Of a DNA stretch of 64,000 bases, positions 1 to 8,540 are shown one piece after another. Below the pieces are notes generated by a model, which worked only from the letters and a program-made list of their open reading frames with translations, had not been told where the DNA came from and did no database searches. The stretch spans positions 37,267-101,266 of the forward strand of contig CAZJTZ010000012.1 in assembly GCA_964549105.1 (NCBI GenBank), in the 5' to 3' direction. Position numbers and translations under genes: made by a program. Positions within the stretch are counted from its first letter, which is position 1. Each line of letters opens with the position of its first letter. Origin of the DNA: Hydrogenedens sp964549105 (GTDB taxonomy: Bacteria; Hydrogenedentota; Hydrogenedentia; Hydrogenedentales; Hydrogenedentaceae).

Positions 1-337
1 AAGACTTGGCAAAGATGGTTATAATCTCTGTTTCTGTTTGTAGTAGTGCATTAATATTTGGGTCCTTTTCAACAGCAACTTTCGGATGCCGAGTACTACC
101 AAAAGCAACAATTTTCGAGTGTTTCAAATTCAACTGTTTTGCCTTGTTAAAAACCAGTTCTGCCTTTGGATTAGACGCAGGTTGACCTGCTTCAATGTAA
201 TGGATACCCAAGTCGTCTAATATCTGGATAACACGAATCTGGTCGTCCATAGAAAACTTGATGCCTGGACCTTGTGCACCATCTCGTAAAGTCGTATCAT
301 AGATTTCAACTTTTTCTTTTTGTGTAAAACTACTCAT
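1..337 (-). CDS. cimA: citramalate synthase, N-terminal part (runs off left edge)
   Basis: The reading frame is open from an ATG at 337 to the window edge and gives the first 112 residues. The N-terminus carries the DTTLRDGAQ motif (about residues 14-22) that marks the alpha-isopropylmalate/homocitrate/citramalate synthase family. It also carries the later stretch LGIHYIEAGQPASNPK, which fits the CimA branch best. CimA condenses pyruvate with acetyl-CoA to citramalate, a threonine-independent entry to isoleucine synthesis. The start has a GGAG upstream (GTGGAGATTTAAAAATG). The gene lies 92 bases downstream of the apgM-like gene on the same strand, so co-transcription is likely. A 2-isopropylmalate synthase paralogue is the main alternative, because the C-terminal part is not visible. 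Confidence 0.85.
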   Translation of the reverse strand, partial: MSSFTQKEKVEIYDTTLRDGAQGPGIKFSMDDQIRVIQILDDLGIHYIEAGQPASNPKAELVFNKAKQLNLKHSKIVAFGSTRHPKVAVEKDPNINALLQTETEIITIFAKS

Positions 338-429
338 TTTTAAATCTCCACTGTGATTAAATGTATATTATATTACGAAACAAAAGAGATAAGGTTTATT
401 ACACTACAATATTGATAGGAAGTTTAGTT

Positions 430-1656
430 TCATATATAGAAGGGCATCCCCGTAAGGAACTTTTTGATTAATTCGTGGGCTTCTGAGTAATAGATACCAG
501 TTTTTTGTGCTGAAAATTCATGATATTCAGAAACGCCCATAGGCTCAATACCCGCACCACACATTGCAAAAGGGACCGCACCCGTAGCATGAGTCCGTGT
601 AGATAGTGCCGTAATATGGTCAGGTGCTACCAACAAACGAATTTCCTCAGGGGATTGTTTTACATACTCCAAAGCAGGTCTGACAATCTTTTCGTCAAAA
701 TCTTCAATGGATTTAATCTTTAACTTTAAGTTCCCTTGATGAGCAGACTCGTCGGGTGCTTCAATATGCACATAGGCAAAATCAACATGCGAAAGGGCAT
801 TCAACGCAGTATCAATTTTCCCTTGATAGTTCGTGTCAATCCAACCTGTGGCTCCGGGCACATCTATAGATTCCAGACCTGCACAAATGCCGATTCCTTT
901 TACCAGGTCTACGGCAGATACAACTACACCTGTCAGGTTAAACAGTTCCTTGTATGTCTTTATCTCAGGTGTTCTGCCCTGCCCCCATAACCAGAACGAA
1001 TTGGGTTCAGGTTCTCCTTGCTGGACTCGTTCTCTGGCAACTGGATGTTGAGGTAGTAATTTTTGGGAAACCAGCATAATAGATTGTATAAGCGATTCTG
1101 CCGGTCCTGTAGGTAAATGCTCCCTCCACGCCTGACCTGTAATATCATGCGGAGGGGTGCAATAGGTCTTTTCTAAATCCTCAACGGAGCAATCCTCTTT
1201 TGTATCAATTATTGCAAGGTGTCGGTAACTTACGCCAGGATAAAAATGAACCGGGAACTCATTTCCCAACGCTTTACCCATATCCTGTATCAACACAGAC
1301 GCTAATTCTGTAGGAATATGTCCTGATGTAAAGTCATACATCTTACCGTCTTGTAAAGATACAATATTACAGCGAAATGCTACTTGTGATGAGTTCAGAC
1401 GAATCCCCTGTCTTGCCGCTTCCAGAGGTGCTCTACCAGTAAAACAGTCGCGAGGATTAAATCCAAATAATGAGAGATTACCAATATCACTTCCAGGGGG
1501 CAAGCCCTCCGGAATAGGACAAAACAAACCCACCCTCCCCCGTTGAGCAACTTCGTCCATCGCCGGGGTATGAGCTACCTGTATCGGAGTTTTCCCGTTC
1601 AGCTCTGGAATGGGATAATCTGCCATCCCATCACCTACAAGTATAAGATATTTCAT
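430..1656 (-). CDS. apgM: archaeal-type cofactor-independent phosphoglycerate mutase family; possible alternative homoserine kinase
   Basis: The 408-residue product has the alkaline-phosphatase fold signature of archaeal-type phosphoglycerate mutases. It starts MKYLILVGDGMADYPI (metal-binding Asp), followed by PPGSDIGNLSLFGF (about residues 53-66, containing the nucleophile Ser), the TGRAPLEAA motif, and late metal-ligand motifs such as APDH and THATGAVPFA. Enzymes of this family interconvert 2- and 3-phosphoglycerate. A bacterial subgroup with this N-terminus has been proposed to act as homoserine kinase in genomes lacking ThrB. The neighbouring cimA, an isoleucine-pathway gene, makes the amino-acid role worth considering. 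Family membership is clear but the substrate is not. The ATG at 1656 is preceded by AAGG. Confidence 0.85.
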   Translation of the reverse strand: MKYLILVGDGMADYPIPELNGKTPIQVAHTPAMDEVAQRGRVGLFCPIPEGLPPGSDIGNLSLFGFNPRDCFTGRAPLEAARQGIRLNSSQVAFRCNIVSLQDGKMYDFTSGHIPTELASVLIQDMGKALGNEFPVHFYPGVSYRHLAIIDTKEDCSVEDLEKTYCTPPHDITGQAWREHLPTGPAESLIQSIMLVSQKLLPQHPVARERVQQGEPEPNSFWLWGQGRTPEIKTYKELFNLTGVVVSAVDLVKGIGICAGLESIDVPGATGWIDTNYQGKIDTALNALSHVDFAYVHIEAPDESAHQGNLKLKIKSIEDFDEKIVRPALEYVKQSPEEIRLLVAPDHITALSTRTHATGAVPFAMCGAGIEPMGVSEYHEFSAQKTGIYYSEAHELIKKFLTGMPFYI

Positions 1657-1920
1657 ATACCGTACCTTAGAAAATAAATATTCCTATCACATAGAAAATC
1701 GGAGAAAATACAATTCACAAATAAACATCCCTAATTTAATATGTATATTATTATAGCAAAATATAGGTAACTGAAAGAAAAGCATAAGGTTTCCGTAATA
1801 TAAAATACTCCTCTATAAAATCATTAAAGGAACATTTAAAAATAATTATACCCCTTTTCTCCAGAAGAGTTATGAGAAGATAGGTCTTATAGAACAAATA
1901 AAACGGATATAATATATGGA

Positions 1921-2112
1921 GAATTACCCTTCGGACATTTTTTAACCATACCCATCTGGTAAGGCTACTCTTTAGGCGGGTTTTTGGGAGGAAGCATTAT
2001 GCTGTTGTGGACACACCTTACGACAAGCAATTATCCTTAACTTTATATAAGACTTATTGGACCTACAGAACAAAAAACCGCATATAAAAAGTCTCTGCAT
2101 TGTCCTGAGTAA
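1921..2112 (+). ncRNA. candidate structured RNA, family unknown
   Basis: A TATAAT hexamer at 1908-1913 precedes a segment of about 190 bases whose ends can pair: GGACA at 1933-1937 with TGTCC at 2101-2105, and TTAC at 1924-1927 with GTAA at 2109-2112. Inside, GTAAGG (1959-1964) pairs perfectly with CCTTAC (2016-2021). The length and closed-end shape are like 6S RNA, but I recognise no conserved sequence of that or any other family, and the -35 box is poor. The strand is assigned only from the promoter-like hexamer. This is a weak call from pairing by eye. Confidence 0.25.
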
Positions 2113-2289
2113 AAAAATAAGTTGATTATGATTTAGTGTGAATTTTCAAATAGTAATATTATTCCAAGCGTGGAAATTTCCACACCCGTGGACTTCGTAA
2201 ATCAAAATTTATTTGTATACCAAATAATAAATAATTATAACTTATTTTATTTCAATATCTTAATTATATAAGTATTTTTTTGTTTTTTA

Positions 2290-2305
2290 TGGCATATTAT
2301 TTGCT
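2290..2305 (+). promoter_or_regulatory. sigma-54 (-24/-12) promoter-like element for the pseudopilin cluster
   Basis: TGGCATATTATTTGCT matches the RpoN consensus (TGGCAC-N5-TTGCW). It keeps the diagnostic GG and GC dinucleotides with exactly ten bases between them. It lies about 30 bases ahead of the first pseudopilin ATG at 2334, which puts the predicted transcript start near 2317. Sigma-54 control is classical for pilin genes in other bacteria. I saw no comparable element ahead of the gspG operon at 58035. Confidence 0.6.
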
Positions 2306-2333
2306 TTATTCAAATTAGTTTAGGATTTATAAT

Positions 2334-2771
2334 ATGATTAAAATAATGAAAATAATAAGAAATAGCAATAGACAAGAGAGGGGTATGACTCTTGTTGAGT
2401 TGATGTTTGCCGCGGGTATATTAGCGTTCGTATTAAGCATGATTTTTACATCTGTTATATCCGTTGGTGTCAATCATGAGATACATACCCAAAGACTACA
2501 AGCAGAAAGCGCAGTTAACGAAGTATTAGACCAAATCAGTCGAACGGATGCCTCACAAATTTTAAGTTTTCAACCAGATGTTGTTCTTCTCCCCGGAAAT
2601 AGTGCTGTTCTCCAGATTGAAGCGGTTACTGCGGATGGCTTAAACATATCTATTCCAAGCGCGGATCAGGTCTCTCTACCTAATCCTGTAGAAATTCGCG
2701 TGATACTATCCTGGCAAACAGACCGAGGATATACAATAACGAAAAGGGCTTCTACCTATGTTTCCAACTAA
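2334..2771 (+). CDS. type IV pilin-like (pseudopilin) protein
   Basis: The 145-residue product begins with a short basic leader ending in Gly17. This is followed by MTLVELMFAAGILAFVLSM, a classic class III prepilin peptidase site with Glu at +5 and a hydrophobic helix (about residues 18-42). The remaining roughly 100 residues form a small globular domain with no recognisable family. The product probably becomes a minor pilin or pseudopilin in an envelope-spanning filament after PilD-type cleavage and N-methylation. It is first in a cluster of four genes and overlaps the next by 14 bases. A second ATG at 2346 is an alternative start that keeps the leader intact. The cluster lies behind a sigma-54-like promoter. 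Confidence 0.85.
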   Translation: MIKIMKIIRNSNRQERGMTLVELMFAAGILAFVLSMIFTSVISVGVNHEIHTQRLQAESAVNEVLDQISRTDASQILSFQPDVVLLPGNSAVLQIEAVTADGLNISIPSADQVSLPNPVEIRVILSWQTDRGYTITKRASTYVSN

Positions 2772-3384
2772 AAAATACAAATTGGGTATGACACTTATTG
2801 AGTTGACCATGACGGTTGGACTGATGGCAGTTGTAATGGGTTCTTTATTTACTTTGTCTTTAAGTCTAAATGATACTGTTCAAACTTATAACGCAACTAT
2901 GACCGCAACAGATGAGGCTCGTCATGCCTTGTATGTTCTAATTCCGCGTCTATCTCAGGCATCTCGTCAAACCATAAATTGGAACGAACTACCTGGAGAA
3001 GTTTTGAGATTCCGTATGCCCACAGATTTAGATGGCAATGGTAGTTGCGTGGATGTAGGCGGGAACCTCGAATTAGGGGATACCATCACCATTCAACGAG
3101 ATACAGAGGACATTAATGGAGACGGTTTAACAAATAACCAGTTAGTTATGGTTCAGGGGAATAATGTTACTGTGCTTGCAAATCATGTATTCAGCCCACC
3201 GGAACCCGGAAATCCTGATGGCTCTTTTACTGATACCAATGGAAACGGCAGATGGGACCGGGGCTTTTCTATTGTTTCGCAGGACAATACCCTCCAAATT
3301 ATCATTGACACACTTGGGCGGTCCCGGCGTGGACACCAATTTGTTATACATGTAGAAGAACGCATAACACCAAGGAACCCGTAA
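2758..3384 (+). CDS. PilW-like pseudopilin
   Basis: The 208-residue product has a 10-residue leader ending in Gly10, followed by MTLIELTMTVGLMAVVMGSL, so the cleavage site and Glu+5 are intact. The C-terminal part contains Asp/Asn/Gly-rich loops (DLDGNGSCVD near residue 90, DINGDGLTNN near 120, DTNGNGRWDRG near 160). These resemble calcium-binding loops of EF-hand/dockerin type. Size and arrangement resemble PilW-type minor pilins, but the match is by organisation rather than a clear family motif. It overlaps the preceding pseudopilin and is followed after 15 bases by the PilX-like gene, so the three are surely co-transcribed. Confidence 0.8.
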   Translation: MFPTKKYKLGMTLIELTMTVGLMAVVMGSLFTLSLSLNDTVQTYNATMTATDEARHALYVLIPRLSQASRQTINWNELPGEVLRFRMPTDLDGNGSCVDVGGNLELGDTITIQRDTEDINGDGLTNNQLVMVQGNNVTVLANHVFSPPEPGNPDGSFTDTNGNGRWDRGFSIVSQDNTLQIIIDTLGRSRRGHQFVIHVEERITPRNP

Positions 3385-3399
3385 AGGGGGGATATATCC

Positions 3400-5136
3400 A
3401 TGCTTGCAAGAGGAAGAAAAAAATTACCCAAACCTCCTCAAAAAGAACAAGGGATGGCAATGATTGTTGCCTTAATTTTTGTGGTAGTTTCCATTGCTCT
3501 ATTGAGTACCCTTTCTGTTCAAATCATAAATCAAAATTTGCAGCAGAACCGTTATAGCGATTTTCGTGATGCCTTTTGGGGTGCAGTATCTGCGGTACAG
3601 GAAAGCAAAGGTTCTATTGAGTTTGGAGGAAATGGTTTTGTTGGTGTTGATGATTGGACCCCCTCATATAATCAAAACAATGAACCGATACTTCCTTCTT
3701 TTGACGACCCTTCTGTAACCCCACTGACATTATCGTCAGACCCGAGTATTCAATATTTTGCAGTTGCAATTCCATGGGAAACAGATAACTTTGATAACAA
3801 TGGAGATGGCTTGATTGACGACATTACCGAACAGGATATGGTAACTATATACGCAGTTGCACAGAAAAATTCGACCGTACGCAGGTTAGAGGTTATTACT
3901 GATTTAACCGATGTAAATGTCTGGCAAAATGCCATCTTTGCAGGGAACGGTCAAGCAGGCAATGTCGTAAATGGAAATGTAAGTATCCACGGGTCTGTGC
4001 ATATTTTGGGGCTTAACCTTCTACCGGGCAATCCTGCTATTATCGCATTAGACCTGAGTGGTACCGCTCTCATCCATAATAATTATCAGGGTGTTCCTCT
4101 TGAATTACAACAGAGAATTCCACCCTTACCCACAACTTTTTTTGATGGAGAAACGGTAGATACCTTAAATGCAAAACTTCGGGTTAAGCGTGGACTGGTA
4201 GGGCTTTCAGGTAATTCCGAAGTAGGTGAACCGCATGTAAATGGAAATAGTTGGAAAGAGACCATGGACGGCACTTATGTAAATGATGGTTGGACAGGGA
4301 ATCAAGTTATACCAGATGGTGGACGGGGAACTCCAAAAAATGTATTTAGCGATAATGGTTGGAATGAACTTTACGACCTTGGCAATAAGGTTAATTTTCC
4401 ACTGCTAACTGATGATTGGAGAGAACCTGATGGCTCAAAGATAACGAACCCGACCGCAGGTAGATGGTATACCGTCGAGGAATATTTTTCCCAGGTTTTA
4501 TTGGCAGACCCTGTTAATCCTAATGATGGGGTATATAATGGAAATATAACCTTAAATGCAAAGGGGAGTAAACTCTTTTGGGACGCCACCACGGGAACCT
4601 ATCTTAGCGGCTCTCTTCCTCCATCCTTACCGCCCAGTGACCATGATTACATCTGGTTTGACCCCACTACCAATGTGTTAAGAATAAACGGACAAGTTCG
4701 TATTAATGGAAATCTCACATTTACCGGAGGAGGCAATGACAAAACGATAAATTATAGTGGAAGAGCGGCTCTTCTCGTTTACGGTGATGTAACTATTGAT
4801 ACCAACCTTGTAACTTGCAATAATGGGAACCCGAACAATACTACAAATAGTTATCCTGTAAACAATGTCTTGGGGATAATGAGTTCACAATCCATGTATA
4901 TCGGCAATACCTCACAGTGCGATATTATGGGTGCTTTCTATGCACAAAATATGATAAAAATTTCAAAGCAGACAAATGTGATGGGCACTATTGTTGGAGG
5001 TTATTTCGATATGGGTTCACAAGTGCCCAACATCTACCAGGTCCCTTCTCTGGCAGACAACCTGCCTTATGGAATGATTGGAAACTATCCTATTACTACA
5101 TTGGAACAAGTCGGATGGCGTGAATTAGGCATTTAA
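3400..5136 (+). CDS. PilX-N-terminal-domain pilus assembly protein with repetitive beta-rich body
   Basis: The 578-residue product has a basic start and then EQGMAMIVALIFVVVSIALL, the hydrophobic N-terminus typical of PilX-like minor pilins (no Glu+5). The body is rich in Gly, Asn and Val/Ile, with NGNVSIHGSVHILG (near residue 188) and RINGQVRINGNLTFTGGG (near 430). This periodicity suggests a beta-solenoid or polymer-forming surface domain. A DNNGDGLIDD loop near residue 130 looks calcium-binding. Much larger than PilX (about 190 residues), it may act as a filament tip or adhesin, which is inference. A GGGGG lies 10 bases before the ATG. Confidence 0.75.
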   Translation: MLARGRKKLPKPPQKEQGMAMIVALIFVVVSIALLSTLSVQIINQNLQQNRYSDFRDAFWGAVSAVQESKGSIEFGGNGFVGVDDWTPSYNQNNEPILPSFDDPSVTPLTLSSDPSIQYFAVAIPWETDNFDNNGDGLIDDITEQDMVTIYAVAQKNSTVRRLEVITDLTDVNVWQNAIFAGNGQAGNVVNGNVSIHGSVHILGLNLLPGNPAIIALDLSGTALIHNNYQGVPLELQQRIPPLPTTFFDGETVDTLNAKLRVKRGLVGLSGNSEVGEPHVNGNSWKETMDGTYVNDGWTGNQVIPDGGRGTPKNVFSDNGWNELYDLGNKVNFPLLTDDWREPDGSKITNPTAGRWYTVEEYFSQVLLADPVNPNDGVYNGNITLNAKGSKLFWDATTGTYLSGSLPPSLPPSDHDYIWFDPTTNVLRINGQVRINGNLTFTGGGNDKTINYSGRAALLVYGDVTIDTNLVTCNNGNPNNTTNSYPVNNVLGIMSSQSMYIGNTSQCDIMGAFYAQNMIKISKQTNVMGTIVGGYFDMGSQVPNIYQVPSLADNLPYGMIGNYPITTLEQVGWRELGI

Positions 5137-5161
5137 TCAATAATTATAAAAGGTAATCATA

Positions 5162-5722
5162 ATGAGTCAATCTATCATAGATAAAAAACCAATTCTTCCC
5201 TCTTTATTAATTGTAGTTTCTATTGGTTTTATTCTTCTCGGAATTCTTGGTGCCACCATTTCAAACAAAACAGGAAAAACCGAGATACCTGAGCAAAAAA
5301 AGACTACTCCCCTTTCTCAAAAATTGAACACTACATCTGTATTAAACCCATCCTCTCAAAAAACCACGATTGACAATAAAATTCCAACAGATCTAAAAAA
5401 TCCTGACCAGTTAATTGAATATTACCGTTCCCAGATACAACAAAATCCACAGGCTCCGGAAGCACCAGCCTATCTGAGTGCAATAGGCAATCTTTACAAA
5501 CAAAGAAAAATGGATTGTGCCAGTGCTATTCCTTATTATGAGAAGATAGTTATTGATTATCCAGATTGGGAGGGGATTCGGACAATCTACCCAGAACTGG
5601 CTATGTGCTATGAATCAGTAAATGATTATCGTGGCAAGATATGGATTCATAAAGAAATGATGCGCCGATTCCCTCCTGATTCTCAGGAATACATCTACGC
5701 AAAAAATGCCCTCGGATTATAA
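5162..5722 (+). CDS. membrane-anchored protein with TPR-like helices
   Basis: The 186-residue product has one N-terminal transmembrane segment (about residues 12-35) and a Lys/Thr/Pro-rich linker (about 36-80). A helical C-terminal part follows, with tetratricopeptide-like spacing (AYLSAIGNLYKQRKM, IPYYEKIVIDYPDW, ELAMCYESVNDYRGKIWIHKEMM). It most likely faces the periplasm. It closes the pseudopilin cluster 25 bases after the PilX-like gene and could be an assembly or scaffolding factor for that filament. No specific family is recognised, so the role rests on position only. Confidence 0.65.
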   Translation: MSQSIIDKKPILPSLLIVVSIGFILLGILGATISNKTGKTEIPEQKKTTPLSQKLNTTSVLNPSSQKTTIDNKIPTDLKNPDQLIEYYRSQIQQNPQAPEAPAYLSAIGNLYKQRKMDCASAIPYYEKIVIDYPDWEGIRTIYPELAMCYESVNDYRGKIWIHKEMMRRFPPDSQEYIYAKNALGL

Positions 5723-6013
5723 TCCCTTTATATCATTATCCTTTTACCTTCTTTTAGAACTATTTTAAATACTGCGAATGTTCGGTCTGAATAACCATTA
5801 TTTCGTGGCACCTGCTTAAGAATAAATTGGTTGCTACTTAAAGTGGTATAAGATTTTTATTGACCAGAGTAAAAAGTAAAGGGTTATTTTTTCCCCTTAT
5901 TTCGATTAATAAAATATCTTTTATTTTTCTTAGTATCTGGATATATTATAATCAAGAATTTTTGCCAATACGCTGGTAAAAGACACATTCCTATTCTGAG
6001 AGAGATTGGGAGG

Positions 6014-7468
6014 TTATTCTCCTTTAATTCGATATAGCTTTTTTAATGGGAATATTTCAGCCTTTCGAGGTTCTTGCGTCCTTATCGGGACTGGATAGTA
6101 GTCTATGGAATAAGTTTCTGGGGAAAGACATAAGTCAATATATCCATCCATCCAGACAAGTTCCTCCTCAGAAAAATAACCGTTTATGATTTCGTCCAAC
6201 GAATCGGGATATCTCCCGTTTTTAGCATGGTATTGCTCCAGTAGAACGGTCAGGATTGAGCCATACAGTGTGCTTAACGCAGTATTATATTCTAAAAGCA
6301 GGTCTTGCCAAATTTTACCTGAATAAAACATCCAGAAGTTGGGTTCGTAACAAATTTTTCGTTTTCGCAGTGAGTTTATGTCCTTTATGGCATCGTAAAG
6401 TTTCCCTTTATTATAGAATACGGCATCTTCGAGGTCTTTCCAGGTAGAAGCCTCAAAGGTAGGGCGATGTTTGTCCATGCTTCTTGACATATCGTTGTAA
6501 GAAAGGAACATAGAGAATAACTTCGGCATCGTCTGGGCAAAATTGCCACGCATAAGGGTTTCGTGCTCCTTCACCATATAATCTTCAAAGAAAAACAGAG
6601 CCTTTTGATATGTTGTCCTAAAATCTTTTGACTTAACTTCATCTTTTATATTTAGTAACGAACATAGCAGGTCTTCATAAAAGGTGTCGGGAAGTGATGG
6701 ATAGATAGCCACGGAACGAACCACAAACAAGAAATGTTTTGCCATTATGGAATTAAAATTATAGGCGCCGTCAAAACAGACTAAAAATTGGTTAAATGTT
6801 TCCAGCCAATCCAATGCACTTTGATAATTTCCCTGCTCCAAATATATAAGGATATTTGCAAACTCAATAAGCAAAATATCCCATTCTGAAGATTTTGATG
6901 GGTCAGTTTTTGAAGGTCTGTAAGGAAGAAAAAAATCCTTTTGGTTTGCTTTCTTAATATTGTTTAAAACATCCTGGGAATGACGGAGAAAATCAGTTTT
7001 CCAATCTTTTTCTGGGGTTATACAGGGGTTGGGTTTTTTTTTATCTTCTGTAGATACAGGAAATAAATATTCATACTTTGAATATTTATCAAATTCGTCC
7101 TGTATAAGTTGCTCCTTTACTAAAAATCTATACAACATTGCAAAATCGTATCCTGAAAAGTGTTTGAGTCGCACTTTGTCGCTCTCAAATTGGAAATTCT
7201 CTGGACTTTTCCTGATATGAGCATACCATTGAATTGGTTCAAAGTATCCACAGAATATTCTTCTGCCTATATTTAATGCCCCTTCAAAATAGATATATCC
7301 ATTTTCACTGGACTTGGCTTTTTTAACTATTTCTTTATATTCAGGGCATATAGGCGGTGCAGTAAAGTATGCTCTTGCTACAAGCAATATAAATAAAGGC
7401 ACAATCAAAATCACTATAAACAAAATAATGGTGCTTTTAAGTGGCCTTAATCCTTTTTTTCTAAACAT
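6014..7468 (-). CDS. membrane-anchored protein of unknown function
   Basis: The 484-residue product has a basic N-terminus and one transmembrane helix at about residues 13-32. The remainder is a large, mostly helical extracytoplasmic domain. Near residue 420 it contains YHAKNGRYPDSLDEIINGYF. This phrase resembles the conserved C-terminal motif shared by GspG-type pseudopilins and several secreted planctomycete-type proteins. I do not recognise the rest. It stands alone, with convergent pilus genes on one side and the hydrolase gene 88 bases upstream on the same strand. Confidence 0.6.
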   Translation of the reverse strand: MFRKKGLRPLKSTIILFIVILIVPLFILLVARAYFTAPPICPEYKEIVKKAKSSENGYIYFEGALNIGRRIFCGYFEPIQWYAHIRKSPENFQFESDKVRLKHFSGYDFAMLYRFLVKEQLIQDEFDKYSKYEYLFPVSTEDKKKPNPCITPEKDWKTDFLRHSQDVLNNIKKANQKDFFLPYRPSKTDPSKSSEWDILLIEFANILIYLEQGNYQSALDWLETFNQFLVCFDGAYNFNSIMAKHFLFVVRSVAIYPSLPDTFYEDLLCSLLNIKDEVKSKDFRTTYQKALFFFEDYMVKEHETLMRGNFAQTMPKLFSMFLSYNDMSRSMDKHRPTFEASTWKDLEDAVFYNKGKLYDAIKDINSLRKRKICYEPNFWMFYSGKIWQDLLLEYNTALSTLYGSILTVLLEQYHAKNGRYPDSLDEIINGYFSEEELVWMDGYIDLCLSPETYSIDYYPVPIRTQEPRKAEIFPLKKLYRIKGE

Positions 7469-7556
7469 TCGATATTTCCCCAGTAATTAAAATATATATT
7501 GCATACGAAATTTTGCTTAATTATATAAAAATTTAGTGTATTATCAATACATGCGG

Positions 7557-8411
7557 CTACTTATGCTGTGAGAAGAGCCATTGAGGAAGGTCTATTTCAT
7601 CATAAGCCTTGACCCAACTGTCATGTTTCACTCCGGGATATTCTGTATATTTTATCTTTGTATTTCCAGCATCTTTAATTTTTTGAACAAAGTTACGAGA
7701 ATATTCTGGTGGAACAGTATCGTCATCCGAGCCATGGAACGCCCAAATAGGCATATTTTTTAACTGCTGAACTCGTTTGTCTACTTCTTCTTGCGGTTCA
7801 TCTGGAATCTGTTTAATGTCCAACCGCTGCTTGATAAAGTTTAATTCACCACCCCCGCATATAGGCACCAGTGCAGCAAAGAAATCTGACCGTTTCGCAC
7901 CGTAAATCCAGGTTCCGAACCCACCCATAGAAAGACCTGTCAAATAAATCCGTTTCCTGTCAATGTTGTATTCTTTCAAGGTTTTATCTATGCACTTATC
8001 AATATCATCTACCATCTCATTGTAAAATCTATTGGTGGGGCATTGCGGAAACAATACAATTGCATTCCACCTCTCTGGATGTCGCCGTATTGAACTTCCA
8101 ATACCTATCTCTGTTTGAGCCAATCCATTATCATTCCGTTCGCCGGCTCCATGCAAGAAGACAATTAATGGTATTTCTGTTTCTGGCTTATATTCATAAG
8201 GAACATACACAACATACCTTTTCATCAAGTTTCCATTATCAAGCGTTTTATTGATAAACCCTGTGCAAACACAGGCTTTAGAGGCAGGTGAAGATAGTTC
8301 CGCCTTTTCTTTAATATGTGCACATCCCATCACTGTCGTAAGGGCAATACACATACATAGAACATAAACTATATAAAAATTATAATGTTTGTAGTTCTTA
8401 ATAATGTTCAT
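7557..8411 (-). CDS. alpha/beta-hydrolase (esterase) lipoprotein
   Basis: I start this gene at the ATG at 8411, because AGGAGAAAGGATT lies directly ahead and the product then opens with a lipoprotein signal ending in LTTVMGC (Cys at about residue 29). Upstream in-frame starts would overlap the divergent gene. The 284-residue product shows the oxyanion region VFLHGAGERNDNG, the nucleophile elbow GLSMGGFG (Ser), an acid in HGSDDDTVPPE, and the catalytic His in GVKHDSW. That is a complete triad of the PHB-depolymerase/dienelactone-hydrolase-like esterases. It is probably anchored in the outer membrane and cleaves small esters, perhaps from plant polysaccharide. The substrate is unknown. Confidence 0.8.
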   Translation of the reverse strand: MNIIKNYKHYNFYIVYVLCMCIALTTVMGCAHIKEKAELSSPASKACVCTGFINKTLDNGNLMKRYVVYVPYEYKPETEIPLIVFLHGAGERNDNGLAQTEIGIGSSIRRHPERWNAIVLFPQCPTNRFYNEMVDDIDKCIDKTLKEYNIDRKRIYLTGLSMGGFGTWIYGAKRSDFFAALVPICGGGELNFIKQRLDIKQIPDEPQEEVDKRVQQLKNMPIWAFHGSDDDTVPPEYSRNFVQKIKDAGNTKIKYTEYPGVKHDSWVKAYDEIDLPQWLFSQHK

Positions 8412-8540
8412 AATCCTTTCTCCTATTTTAAGATGGTTATTCCTTTTAATTCTCCGATTTGAACTGTCTGAACATTTACTATATAATTTTATGTTTATTT
8501 GGTGCAAGGTGAATTGTGTTTTAACAAGGTGCATGTATTG

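Larger units (their letters stand above)
1657..2333. other. 677-base AT-rich gap between apgM-like gene and pseudopilin cluster
   Basis: No convincing protein-coding frame is present. The gap holds the divergent 5' regions of the flanking genes, a TATAAT hexamer at 1908-1913, a possible structured RNA (about 1921-2112) and a sigma-54-type promoter at 2290-2305. These are listed separately. The middle (1921-2035) is less AT-rich than its surroundings, which suggests it is more than spacer. Confidence 0.7.
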
